From contig NZ_AQUI01000002.1 in assembly GCF_000371785.1 (NCBI RefSeq), positions 4,133,276 through 4,197,275 on the forward strand: 64,000 nt of DNA, in the 5' to 3' direction. This DNA comes from Actinopolyspora halophila DSM 43834. Its GTDB lineage: Bacteria > Actinomycetota > Actinomycetes > Mycobacteriales > Pseudonocardiaceae. The position numbers were made by a program, and so were the translations under genes. Below are positions 36,294 through 43,760 of the stretch, in pieces (position 1 is the first letter of the stretch; every line of letters starts with the position of its first letter). The notes under the pieces are model-generated. The model searched no databases. It worked only from the letters and a program-made list of their open reading frames with translations, and had not been told where the DNA came from.

Positions 36294-37778
36294 ATGCGAC
36301 CGGTTGTGCTGGCGACGATCACCGCGCTCGCGGGTGCTGTCGTGGTTCCCTCAGCCACGACGCCTCCCGCCGACGAAGCGGCCGCCGCACCGATCACGGG
36401 AGCCGAGGGGCCGATCGTGCAGATGTTCGGGTGGCCGTGGGAATCGCTGGCCGAGGAGTGCCGGAGTTCACTGGGCCCGGACGGTTACGCGGCGATCCAG
36501 GTGTCGCCGCCCACCGAGCACGTACAACTCGCCGACCAGGGCTATCCCTGGTACGAGGACTACCAGCCCGTGAGTTACGACCTGCGGAGCAGACGGGGTG
36601 GTGCGGAAAGCTTCGAGAACATGGTCGCCGCGTGCAACGGGGCCGGGGTGAAGGTCTACGTCGACGCGGTGCTCAATCACATGTCCGGCTCGGGCTCCCA
36701 GGATTCCGGCCCGGGCAGCGGGGGCACGGAGTACTCGAAGTACGACTACCCCGGCACCTACGCCGACTCCGACTTCCACGACTGCCGCGAGGACATCGCG
36801 GACTACACGGACCAGTGGGAGGTCCGCAACTGCGAGCTGGTCGGGCTGGCCGACCTGAGAACGGAGTCGAGCAAAGTACGCGACACCCAGCTCGCCTACC
36901 TGAACAGGCTGCTCGACATGGGAGTCTCCGGGTTCCGCCTGGACGGGTCCAAGCACATGCCTCCCGAGGACATCGCGGCGATCGTGGACGGTCTCCACGA
37001 GACGTCAACCGGAAACGAGCCGTACATCTACCAGGAAGTGATCGCGGACTCCACCACCAGAGGGACGGAGTACACCGGCAACGGGGACGTGACCACGTTC
37101 ACCTACACCGACCGCGTCTCCAGCGCCTTCGCCAAGGGATCCATCGCAGGCCTGAGGAACCTTCCGGAGGAGACGGATCTCGGAAGTGGGCAGGCGGTCG
37201 TGTTCGTGGCCAACCACGACACCGAACGCGACTCGCCACCGCTGAGCTACGAGGACGGCGCCGCCTACGATCTCGCCAACTCCTTCACCCTGGCCTTCCC
37301 CTACGGAACGCCGCGAATCCTGTCCGGCTTCGACTTCGGTGACGACACCGACGCGGGCCCACCCTCCGACGACAACGGTTTCACCCGGCCGGCAGGCTGC
37401 GCGGACGACGGTGCTTGGGTGTGCACCCACCGGCACACGCCCGTGGCGGGCATGGTCGGGTTCAACCAGGCCGTGCGGGGCACCGGGCTGAACGACTGGT
37501 GGGACAACGGCGGCAACGTGATCGCCTTCGGGCGTGGCGACGCTGGATTCGCCGTGTTCAACTCCGGTGGTGCTCAAGGGCAGGACTCCGGCGAGACGAC
37601 TCGGCAGTTCCGGTCCTCCCTGCCCGCAGGCACCTACTGCAACGTGCTGACGGGCCGTTTCGAGAACGGCGAGTGCGGCGGCGAGACCATCGAGGTGAAC
37701 TCGGACGGCACGTTCACCACGACCGTCGAACCGAACTCCGGAGTGGCACTGCACCAGGACGCCGAGCTCGGCGGGTGA
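36294..37778 (+). CDS. secreted GH13 alpha-amylase
   Basis: A 494-residue exported alpha-amylase that cuts internal alpha-1,4 bonds of starch. The signal peptide is about 1-32. The GH13 regions are all present: DAVLNH (124-129), nucleophile Asp217 in GFRLDGSKH, acid/base Glu248 in YIYQEVI, and NHDTER (307-312). The substrate-distal C-terminal beta domain (about 390-494) contains paired cysteines (TYCNVLTGRFENGECGG). It is similar to Streptomyces-type amylases and lacks a starch-binding CBM20. ATG 36294 has AGGAG 8 nt upstream. Together with the glucoamylase it forms a starch-utilisation pair, inserted where M. tuberculosis has adoK. Confidence 0.95.
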   Translation: MRPVVLATITALAGAVVVPSATTPPADEAAAAPITGAEGPIVQMFGWPWESLAEECRSSLGPDGYAAIQVSPPTEHVQLADQGYPWYEDYQPVSYDLRSRRGGAESFENMVAACNGAGVKVYVDAVLNHMSGSGSQDSGPGSGGTEYSKYDYPGTYADSDFHDCREDIADYTDQWEVRNCELVGLADLRTESSKVRDTQLAYLNRLLDMGVSGFRLDGSKHMPPEDIAAIVDGLHETSTGNEPYIYQEVIADSTTRGTEYTGNGDVTTFTYTDRVSSAFAKGSIAGLRNLPEETDLGSGQAVVFVANHDTERDSPPLSYEDGAAYDLANSFTLAFPYGTPRILSGFDFGDDTDAGPPSDDNGFTRPAGCADDGAWVCTHRHTPVAGMVGFNQAVRGTGLNDWWDNGGNVIAFGRGDAGFAVFNSGGAQGQDSGETTRQFRSSLPAGTYCNVLTGRFENGECGGETIEVNSDGTFTTTVEPNSGVALHQDAELGG

Positions 37779-37786
37779 CCACTCGG

Positions 37787-37826
37787 CGGTTTCCCGTGGT
37801 GGGGCGGTCCCCACCACAGGAAACCG
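37787..37826 (+). terminator. terminator after the alpha-amylase gene
   Basis: 18-bp stem with one mismatch and a CGGT loop, starting 8 nt after the stop. No T-run. Confidence 0.65.
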
Positions 37827-38236
37827 TCCGCGAAGCCGCGTTCTTTCGATCACGGTAGTGGGCACGCGACCGCCGATACGTCACCGATGGGGACCTCGAA
37901 ACGTTCGGATTCACCGAAAAAGCGCCGAAAAGACGATCACCCGAGAAACCCCTCGCACGAACGGGGACGGCACTCCGTGCGCGGGAAATATCCCCGTGGA
38001 TGAATTTCCGCGAGCTCTCCCCCGAACGTCCGAACCAGGGCGGGACCGAATTCAGGAAGTGGGTTCCCCACGCTGCCACGGGGAATCCCGCCGAAATCCC
38101 GCTCGGGGATCCGGAACGGGCGTGCCGCCCCGATCCCCCGGACAACGTGGGGTACTCGGGCGCGCGTCCGGAAGCGGCACATCGCCCCCCACGGACCTCT
38201 CCGACGCCGGGACCGGAGCCGTTGAGCCCCCGGAAC

Positions 38237-38270
38237 AAAAGCGCGGGGTGGCCCCTTCGAGCCACCCCGC
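38237..38270 (-). terminator. terminator after erpA
   Basis: 10-bp perfect stem GCGGGGTGGC/GCCACCCCGC with an 8-nt loop (38243-38270). On the minus strand it is followed by GCTTTTGTTCC. Confidence 0.7.
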
Positions 38271-38291
38271 ACGAGACGTTCTTCGGATCGT

Positions 38292-38657
38292 TCAGTGGAA
38301 CGAGTCGCCGCAGGCGCACGAGCCGCCCGCGTTCGGGTTGTCGATCGTGAAGCCCTGCTTCTCGATGTTGTCCACGAAGTCGATCACGGCGCCCTGCACG
38401 TAGGGGGCGCTCATACGATCGACCACCACGTCCAGACCGTTGAAGTCACGCACCGCGTCCCCGTCGAGCGCGCGCTCGTCGAAGAACAGCTGGTAACGCA
38501 GACCGGCACATCCGCCCGGCTGCACAGCAATACGCAGGTGCATGTCATCGCGTCCCTCCTGGTCGAGGAGGGTCTTGGCCTTGCTGGCCGCCGAGTCGGT
38601 CAACGTGACGCCATGAGCAGGCGCCTCGGTCTGCACGGTTGTCTCCTGGGCGGTCAT
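38292..38657 (-). CDS. erpA: A-type iron-sulfur cluster carrier/insertion protein
   Basis: HesB/IscA/ErpA-family carrier of 121 residues, syntenic with Rv2204c. It carries an Fe-S cluster to apo-proteins; LipA and QcrA encoded in this window are typical clients. The three cluster cysteines are Cys50 (PGGCAG) and Cys114/Cys116 (SCACGDSF). ATG 38657 has GGGAG about 5 nt upstream; an upstream in-frame ATG at 38705 is excluded by homology. It is transcribed alone, divergent from the DUF3043 gene. Confidence 0.95.
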   Translation of the reverse strand: MTAQETTVQTEAPAHGVTLTDSAASKAKTLLDQEGRDDMHLRIAVQPGGCAGLRYQLFFDERALDGDAVRDFNGLDVVVDRMSAPYVQGAVIDFVDNIEKQGFTIDNPNAGGSCACGDSFH

Positions 38658-38917
38658 GGCTCTCCCTTGCGGTTTGCGGCTGCTGGTAGGTTCCCGCGAC
38701 CTCAACCGTCACGGTAAGTGCGCGTATTCCCGCGGGCCAACCCGCGCACGGCCGATTGTGACACCCTCGGGCACTACCTCACATGGTACGCGCGGAAAAC
38801 GGGATTTCGACCGACACCGTGCACGCGACCGCAGCCCGGCCGCCCCGAACCACGCGGGAACGAGCCGCGGCGGCGAACTCGCCCTGACTCCTTATTCAGT
38901 GCGCGTGCGGTGTCGCT

Positions 38918-38923
38918 TACGCT
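38918..38923 (+). promoter_or_regulatory. -10 box of a predicted leaderless promoter (DUF3043 gene)
   Basis: TACGCT, 6 nt before GTG 38930. Confidence 0.55.
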
Positions 38924-38929
38924 GGTGGT

Positions 38930-39565
38930 GTGAAGTTCCTCCGTCGCAACAGTGCCGAACAGACCGCCACCGTCGACAACGACGGGGACGAACAGGCGGC
39001 GCGCAGGGAAGCGGGCGATCCCACCCAGCCGAAGGGCAAACCCACCCCGAAACGACGCGAGGCCGAGGGCGGCAAGCGCGGACCGGTCCCGCCCCCGCCG
39101 CGGACCCAGCGCGAAGCGTTCAAACGGATGCGCCGCAACAAGCCCGAGCGGCGCAAAGCGGCGGCGGAGCGGCGCGAGCGGATGATGGCCGGCGACGACC
39201 GCTACCTGATGCAGCGTGACCGCGGACCGGTGCGGGCCCACGTACGCGACGTCGTGGACTCCCGCAGGCATCTGATGGGGCTGTTCATGCCGCTGGTGCT
39301 GATCGTCTTCGCCGTGACGCTGCTCCGGAACCCGCTGCTGGAGCAGGTGGCCACGGTGTTCTGCCTGGCGCTGCTGGTGACGATGGTCTTCGAGGGCATC
39401 ATGCTCGGCAGGGTGATCAACAAGCAGGTGCGGGCGAAGTTCCCCGAGTCCGGGGAGAAGCCGCTCAGCCTGGGGTGGTACGCGTTCATCCGGGCGATGC
39501 AGCTGCGCAAGTTGCGGGTCCCCCGTCCCAGGGTCACCCCCAAGGACGCCGCGAAGATCGGATGA
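38930..39565 (+). CDS. DUF3043 membrane protein (Rv2206-like)
   Basis: A 211-residue protein of the actinobacterial DUF3043 family. A basic N-terminal half (about 30-90, rich in Arg/Lys/Pro) contains the family block KRMRRNKPERRKAAAERRERMM. Two membrane helices follow (about 118-136 and 141-160), then a basic cytoplasmic tail. Both ends are probably cytoplasmic and could bind anionic lipid or nucleic acid. It sits between erpA and the cobalamin cluster, as Rv2206 does before cobT. Function unknown. Confidence 0.85.
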   Translation: MKFLRRNSAEQTATVDNDGDEQAARREAGDPTQPKGKPTPKRREAEGGKRGPVPPPPRTQREAFKRMRRNKPERRKAAAERRERMMAGDDRYLMQRDRGPVRAHVRDVVDSRRHLMGLFMPLVLIVFAVTLLRNPLLEQVATVFCLALLVTMVFEGIMLGRVINKQVRAKFPESGEKPLSLGWYAFIRAMQLRKLRVPRPRVTPKDAAKIG

Positions 39566-39688
39566 TCGACCGCCGCGGTCCCCGGACGTACGCGGACTCC
39601 GACCTCCGGGAGGATCGGCTCGTCCTCCCCGGGGACTCCTCGGCCCCGCCGGGGGCTCCGCGGGTTGGTCACGCGTTCTTGTTCGATC

Positions 39689-39694
39689 TAGGCT
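39689..39694 (+). promoter_or_regulatory. -10 box of a predicted leaderless promoter (aldo/keto reductase, cob operon)
   Basis: TAGGCT, 6 nt before ATG 39701. It may also drive the overlapping cobU. Confidence 0.55.
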
Positions 39695-39700
39695 GCGCGC

Positions 39701-40687
39701 ATGGAGTTTCGTCGACTCGGCCGGAGCGGTCTCGACATCAGCGAGATCGCTTACGGCAACTGGCTGACACACGGTTCACAGGTCGAGGAGGAGCAGGCAC
39801 AGGCGTGCGTGCTGACCGCCCTCGACGAGGGCATCACGACGTTCGACACCGCCGATGTGTACGCAGCCACCAGGGCCGAATCCGTGCTCGGCCGTGCGCT
39901 GTCCGGGGTGCGCCGGGAAAGCATCGAGCTGTTCACCAAGGTCTTCTTCCCCACCGGCCAGGGCCCCAACGACCGGGGGCTCGGGCGCAAGCACATCATG
40001 GAGTCCTGCGAGGCCTCGCTGCGCAGGCTGCAGACCGACTACGTGGACCTCTACCAGGCTCACCGGTTCGACCGGAGCGTTCCGCTGGAAGAGACCATGA
40101 CCGCCTTCGCCGACCTCGTCCGGCAGGGCAAGGCGCTCTACATCGGGGTTTCGGAGTGGAACGCCGAGCAGATCACCCGTGCCGCGGAGCTGGCCCGTGA
40201 ACTGCGGGTACCGCTGGTGTCCAACCAACCGCAGTACTCGATGCTGTGGCGCGTGATCGAGCCGCAGGTCGTCCCCGCCTCCGAACGAGCGGGTATGGGG
40301 CAGATCGTGTGGTCCCCCATCGCGCAGGGCGTGTTGAGCGGCAAGTACGAGCCGGGGCAGGCCGCTCCCACCGGCTCCAGGGCCACCGACTCCACGGGCG
40401 GGGCCGACATGATCTCCCGGTGGATGCGCGACGACGTGCTCGAGCCGGTGCGGCAGCTCAAACCGATCGCGGACGAGCTGGGGCTGTCCATGGCCCAGCT
40501 GGCTGTGGCCTGGGTGCTGCAGAACTCCAACGTCTCGGCCGCCATCATCGGGGCGTCCCGCCCCGAGCAGGTCACCGACAACGCGCGTGCCGCGGGAGTG
40601 ACGCTGGAGCAGGACGTGCTCGACAGGATCGACGAGGTGATCGGGCACGTCGCGGAAACGGACCCCCGGCACACGAGGACGCCGTGA
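39701..40687 (+). CDS. aldo/keto reductase, potassium-channel beta-subunit-like
   Basis: A 328-residue NADPH-dependent aldo/keto reductase in a (beta/alpha)8 barrel. The catalytic tetrad is visible: Asp49 and Tyr54 (FDTADVY), Lys80 (FTK) and His121 (YQAHRFD). The KSPxW-like NADPH site appears as WSPIAQGVLSGKY, and the C-terminal IIGASRPEQV contacts the adenosine phosphate. The family reduces aldehydes and ketones; the natural substrate is unknown. Its TGA overlaps the GTG of cobU, so the two are translated together, although no reductase step of this kind is known in the nucleotide-loop pathway. Confidence 0.92.
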   Translation: MEFRRLGRSGLDISEIAYGNWLTHGSQVEEEQAQACVLTALDEGITTFDTADVYAATRAESVLGRALSGVRRESIELFTKVFFPTGQGPNDRGLGRKHIMESCEASLRRLQTDYVDLYQAHRFDRSVPLEETMTAFADLVRQGKALYIGVSEWNAEQITRAAELARELRVPLVSNQPQYSMLWRVIEPQVVPASERAGMGQIVWSPIAQGVLSGKYEPGQAAPTGSRATDSTGGADMISRWMRDDVLEPVRQLKPIADELGLSMAQLAVAWVLQNSNVSAAIIGASRPEQVTDNARAAGVTLEQDVLDRIDEVIGHVAETDPRHTRTP

Positions 40688-41241
40688 CCGAGGGGACACG
40701 GCGCGCGCTCGTCCTCGGCGGGGCCCGCTCGGGCAAGTCGGCCCACGCCGAGGGGCTGCTCCCCGGTTCCGCGGCCGCCACCTATGTGGCCACGGCCAGG
40801 CGCGATCCGGAGGACGCCGAGTGGAACGAGCGCATCGCGGAACACGTCGCCCGCCGTCCCGAGTCGTGGCGCACGGTGGAGGTCCCCGCCCCGGGTGATC
40901 TCGCCGCCTTCCTCGACTCCGTGGACGAGTCCGAACCGCCGATACTGGTCGACGACCTCGCCACCTGGCTGACGGGGGCGCTGGACGACGCGGGAGCCTG
41001 GGAGCGCGACCGGGCGGCGCTGCGGAACGTCGAGGAGCACCGTGCCGAGCTGCTGCGTGCCTGCGGAGCCTGCCCGGCCGACTTGGTCGTCGTTTCCGCC
41101 GAGGTCGGTCTGGGCGTGGTTCCGGCGACCCGGTCGGCGAGGTTGTTCCGCGACGAGCTCGGCGCGCTCAACGCCGCGTTGGCCGAACTCTGCGACGAGG
41201 TTTCGCTGTTGGTCGCGGGAATGCCCCTTCGGCTACGTTGA
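40684..41241 (+). CDS. cobU: adenosylcobinamide kinase / adenosylcobinamide-phosphate guanylyltransferase
   Basis: A 185-residue bifunctional CobU/CobP. It phosphorylates adenosylcobinamide and then attaches GMP, preparing it for ribazole addition. The P-loop GGARSGKS is at 12-19, ATYVATARRDPEDAEWNERI carries the second conserved block, the guanylylated histidine region is EHVARRP, and VSAEVGLGVVP is a typical C-terminal motif. GTG 40684 overlaps the preceding stop, with GAGGA upstream. It leads cobU-cobT-cobS on the plus strand. Confidence 0.93.
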   Translation: MTEGTRRALVLGGARSGKSAHAEGLLPGSAAATYVATARRDPEDAEWNERIAEHVARRPESWRTVEVPAPGDLAAFLDSVDESEPPILVDDLATWLTGALDDAGAWERDRAALRNVEEHRAELLRACGACPADLVVVSAEVGLGVVPATRSARLFRDELGALNAALAELCDEVSLLVAGMPLRLR

Positions 41242-41243
41242 GT

Positions 41244-41262
41244 GACTCACCTACGGTGAGTC
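41244..41262 (+). repeat. tight 8-bp hairpin between cobU and cobT
   Basis: GACTCACC and GGTGAGTC arms with a 3-nt loop, 3 nt after the cobU stop. It could be an attenuator or an RNA-stability element; no T-run follows. Confidence 0.45.
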
Positions 41263-41368
41263 GACGGATCCAGCGTCGCGAGCGCGCACGCGCCCCCGAT
41301 GCGGTGAGCATCGTCGTCCCGCACCCCGGTGGTGTGTCGCTGCGGCCGAACGATTACGGAGGTAAGGC

Positions 41369-42529
41369 TTGTCCACGGTGCCCGATTCGCAGTCGGCGGA
41401 TGCCCCGACCGGAGAACAGGTGGACGATCCGAACCAGCTGCCTGTCGAGTTCGGCGCGGTGCCGTCACCCGACGACCAGGCACACCGCCGAGCCGTCGCG
41501 CGGCACGGCGAGCTCACCAAACCGGCCGGTTCACTCGGCAGGATGGAGGAGCTCGGCGTGTGGGTCGCCGCCAGGCAGGGCAGCTGCCCCCCACGTCGGT
41601 TCACCCGCCCCCGGGCGGTCGTCTTCGCCGGTGACCACGGCATCGCCCGCAGCGGAGTCTCCGCCTATCCGAGCGAGGTCACCACGCAGATGGTGTCCAA
41701 CATCCGCTCCGGAGGGGCCGCGATCAACGCGTTGGCCTCCAACGCGGGGGCCGGGGTTCGGGTCGTCGACGTCGCCGTGGACGGTGCCACGGAGGAGACG
41801 GTCTCGACGCACAAGATCCGCCGGTCCTCCGGCTCGCTGGACGTGGAGGACGCGCTCACCGAGCAGGAGGTCCGTTCCGCCGTGCTCGCGGGACGAACGC
41901 TGGCCGACGAGGAGATCGACGCGGGAGCGGACCTGCTGATCGCGGGCGAGATGGGCATAGGCAACACCACCCCCGCGGCCGTGCTCATCGCCGCGCTCAC
42001 CGCGAGTGAACCGGTGGCCGTGGTGGGGCGCGGCACCGGCATCGACGACACGGCGTGGATCCGCAAGACCGCGGCCGTCCGGGACGGCCTGCGCAGGGCC
42101 CGCAGGGTCTCCGACGACCCGCTGGCCCTGCTGCGCACCTCGGGAGGAGCGGATCTGGCCGCGATGGCCGGTTTCCTCGCCCAGGCCTCCACCCGGAGCA
42201 CCCCGGTGATCCTCGACGGGATGGTGGTCGGGTCCGCGGCGATGGTGGCGGAGGAACTCGCGCCGGGATCCGTGCGGTGGTGGCTGGCCGGGCACCGCTC
42301 CGTCGAGCCCGCCGCCGCGATCGTGCTCGACCACCTCGAGCTGCGTCCCGTGCTCGACATGGACATGCGGCTCGGCGAGGGATCCGGCGCGATGGCAGCC
42401 CTTCCCGTGGTCAACGCGGCCGTTCGCGTCCTCGCCGAGATGTCCACGTTCGAACAGGCCGGGATACAGGGACCGACGGGGGACGAAGCGATCGGGCGCA
42501 CCGAGGCCACCTCCGACGCGGAGGGCTGA
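41369..42529 (+). CDS. cobT: nicotinate-nucleotide--dimethylbenzimidazole phosphoribosyltransferase
   Basis: A 386-residue CobT that makes alpha-ribazole 5'-phosphate, the lower ligand precursor of cobalamin. The N-terminal [15 protein letters not shown] block and [17 protein letters not shown] are diagnostic. The catalytic Glu is in MRLGEGSGA (about residue 337). The start is TTG 41369, which has a full GGAGG six bases upstream (41358-41362) and is well placed; no ATG/GTG in the frame is better. It follows cobU after a 127-bp gap containing a hairpin and precedes cobS by 4 bp. Confidence 0.94.
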   Translation: MSTVPDSQSADAPTGEQVDDPNQLPVEFGAVPSPDDQAHRRAVARHGELTKPAGSLGRMEELGVWVAARQGSCPPRRFTRPRAVVFAGDHGIARSGVSAYPSEVTTQMVSNIRSGGAAINALASNAGAGVRVVDVAVDGATEETVSTHKIRRSSGSLDVEDALTEQEVRSAVLAGRTLADEEIDAGADLLIAGEMGIGNTTPAAVLIAALTASEPVAVVGRGTGIDDTAWIRKTAAVRDGLRRARRVSDDPLALLRTSGGADLAAMAGFLAQASTRSTPVILDGMVVGSAAMVAEELAPGSVRWWLAGHRSVEPAAAIVLDHLELRPVLDMDMRLGEGSGAMAALPVVNAAVRVLAEMSTFEQAGIQGPTGDEAIGRTEATSDAEG

Positions 42530-42533
42530 ACGC

Positions 42534-43286
42534 GTGCGAGGTCTTCGCCTGGCGCTGGCCTGGCTCACGGTACTCCCCGTGCGGGTCGACGGCGTCGACG
42601 AACGGACCGGTGGACGGGCCGTCTCGCTCGCTCCGCTGGTCGGGGCCGCCCTGGGCGGGTTCGCGGCCGCGTTGCTGTGGACGCTGCTCGCCCTGGGGTC
42701 CCCCGCGCTGCTGGCCGGTCTCGTCACGACGGCGGCTCTGGCGCTGGTCACCCGCGGTATGCACATCGACGGACTGGCCGACACGGTCGACGGTCTCGGC
42801 TGCTACGGATCCGCCGAGCGGGCCCTTTCGGTGATGCGGGACGGCAGCACCGGCCCCTTCGCGGTCATGGCCGTGGTCCTCGTGGTCGGTGTCCAGGCCA
42901 CGGGCCTGGCCCACGCGGCGACGAGCGGGCAGTGGGGAGTCGTCGTGCTCGCCTGCGCGGTCGGAAGGGCCGCTTTCCAGCTGTGCTGCGGGAAAAACGT
43001 TCCAGCGGCCCGCCCGGACGGCATGGGCGCGCTGGTCGCAGGATCGCAGTCCCGCGGCACCACGGCCGTCTGGTGGGGAGTGCTGCTGCTGGCGGGGAGC
43101 GCCGCCACCTGGAGAACGTGGTGGGTGGGCGCCGCGGCCGTGCTGCTCACGGGTTGCGCGCTCCGGCTGCTCCGCGGGCACGCGCACCGCAGGTTCGGCG
43201 GGATCACGGGGGACGTGCTCGGTGCGTCCAGCGAGCTCGGCACCACTCTGGTCCTCGCCCTGTGCACCCTGGGCCCGGCCCAGTAG
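42534..43286 (+). CDS. cobS: adenosylcobinamide-GDP ribazoletransferase
   Basis: A 250-residue integral membrane CobS that joins adenosylcobinamide-GDP with alpha-ribazole (phosphate), the last step of adenosylcobalamin assembly. Motifs are HIDGLADTVDGLGC (about 74-87, acidic metal-binding segment), RDGSTGPFAVMA and FGGITGDVLGASSE. There are about six membrane helices. The GTG start has GGAGGG 8 nt upstream, inside the end of cobT. The 148 bases after it up to the convergent MoaD-like gene hold nothing recognisable. Confidence 0.94.
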   Translation: MRGLRLALAWLTVLPVRVDGVDERTGGRAVSLAPLVGAALGGFAAALLWTLLALGSPALLAGLVTTAALALVTRGMHIDGLADTVDGLGCYGSAERALSVMRDGSTGPFAVMAVVLVVGVQATGLAHAATSGQWGVVVLACAVGRAAFQLCCGKNVPAARPDGMGALVAGSQSRGTTAVWWGVLLLAGSAATWRTWWVGAAAVLLTGCALRLLRGHAHRRFGGITGDVLGASSELGTTLVLALCTLGPAQ

Positions 43287-43434
43287 GACCTCGCCGGACG
43301 GATTCGCGCGGGTGGTGTCGCGGCGGCAGCGAGTGCCCCGCACCGGCCGGGGTCCAGCACGAAGTCGGATCATCCGCGCGGGGGCCCTCGCGGGCGACCG
43401 AGCCGGCTGGGTGGGACTCCGCCGTGCACCGAGC

Positions 43435-43749
43435 TCAACCACCCGCCACGGAGGGGATCACGCGCACCTCCCCGCCGTCGCGCAGCACGGTGTCGACCCC
43501 CCGCAGCACACGACACTCCTCCCCGTCGACGTAGAAGTTGACGTGACGCCGCAGCGTCCCGGCCTCGTCCCGCAACCTGCGTTCGAGAGCCGGATGCGTC
43601 CGGGCGAGCTCGTCCAGCAGACTCCCCAGGGTCCCCCCGTCGGTGAGCGTGACTCGCAGACCGCCCGCTCCCCCGACGTTCGTGCGCAGCATCCCCGGCA
43701 GACGCAGCGTGACTCGCGTCCGGCGCTGCCCGTGCGGACCGACCGACAT
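43435..43749 (-). CDS. MoaD/ThiS-like small sulfur-carrier (ubiquitin-fold) protein
   Basis: A 104-residue beta-grasp protein ending in the double glycine SVAGG, the mark of a C-terminally activatable sulfur carrier. The N-terminal half (VTLRLPGMLRTNVGG) and the VNFYVDGEECRVLRGVDTVLRDGGEVRVIPSVAGG end match MoaD/ThiS. The ATG at 43749 has GGGGAGG 4 nt upstream. It lies 11 bp after the Asp-box propeller gene on the same strand, so they are co-transcribed. No MoaE, ThiG or E1-like activating gene is in the window, so it may serve something other than molybdopterin or thiamine. Confidence 0.88.
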   Translation of the reverse strand: MSVGPHGQRRTRVTLRLPGMLRTNVGGAGGLRVTLTDGGTLGSLLDELARTHPALERRLRDEAGTLRRHVNFYVDGEECRVLRGVDTVLRDGGEVRVIPSVAGG

Positions 43750-43760
43750 CCCGCCTCCCC

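Larger units (their letters stand above)
37779..38291. other. 513-bp region between the amylase and erpA stops
   Basis: It lies between convergent genes. The two ends hold terminators (37787-37826 and 38237-38270). ORFs in between on both strands have no RBS, no homology and poor codon pattern. Nothing else is recognised. Confidence 0.5.

Noticed and set aside
37714-38403. ORFs of about 180-200 codons on both strands between the amylase and erpA
   Set aside because: They overlap real gene ends and terminator hairpins, have no RBS, and their translations are arginine/proline-rich with no domain.
43393-43425. Sequence resembling repeat module 1 near the MoaD-like gene's end
   Set aside because: Similarity is limited to a short CGACCGAGCCG stretch and does not include the core; a chance match is likely in this composition.
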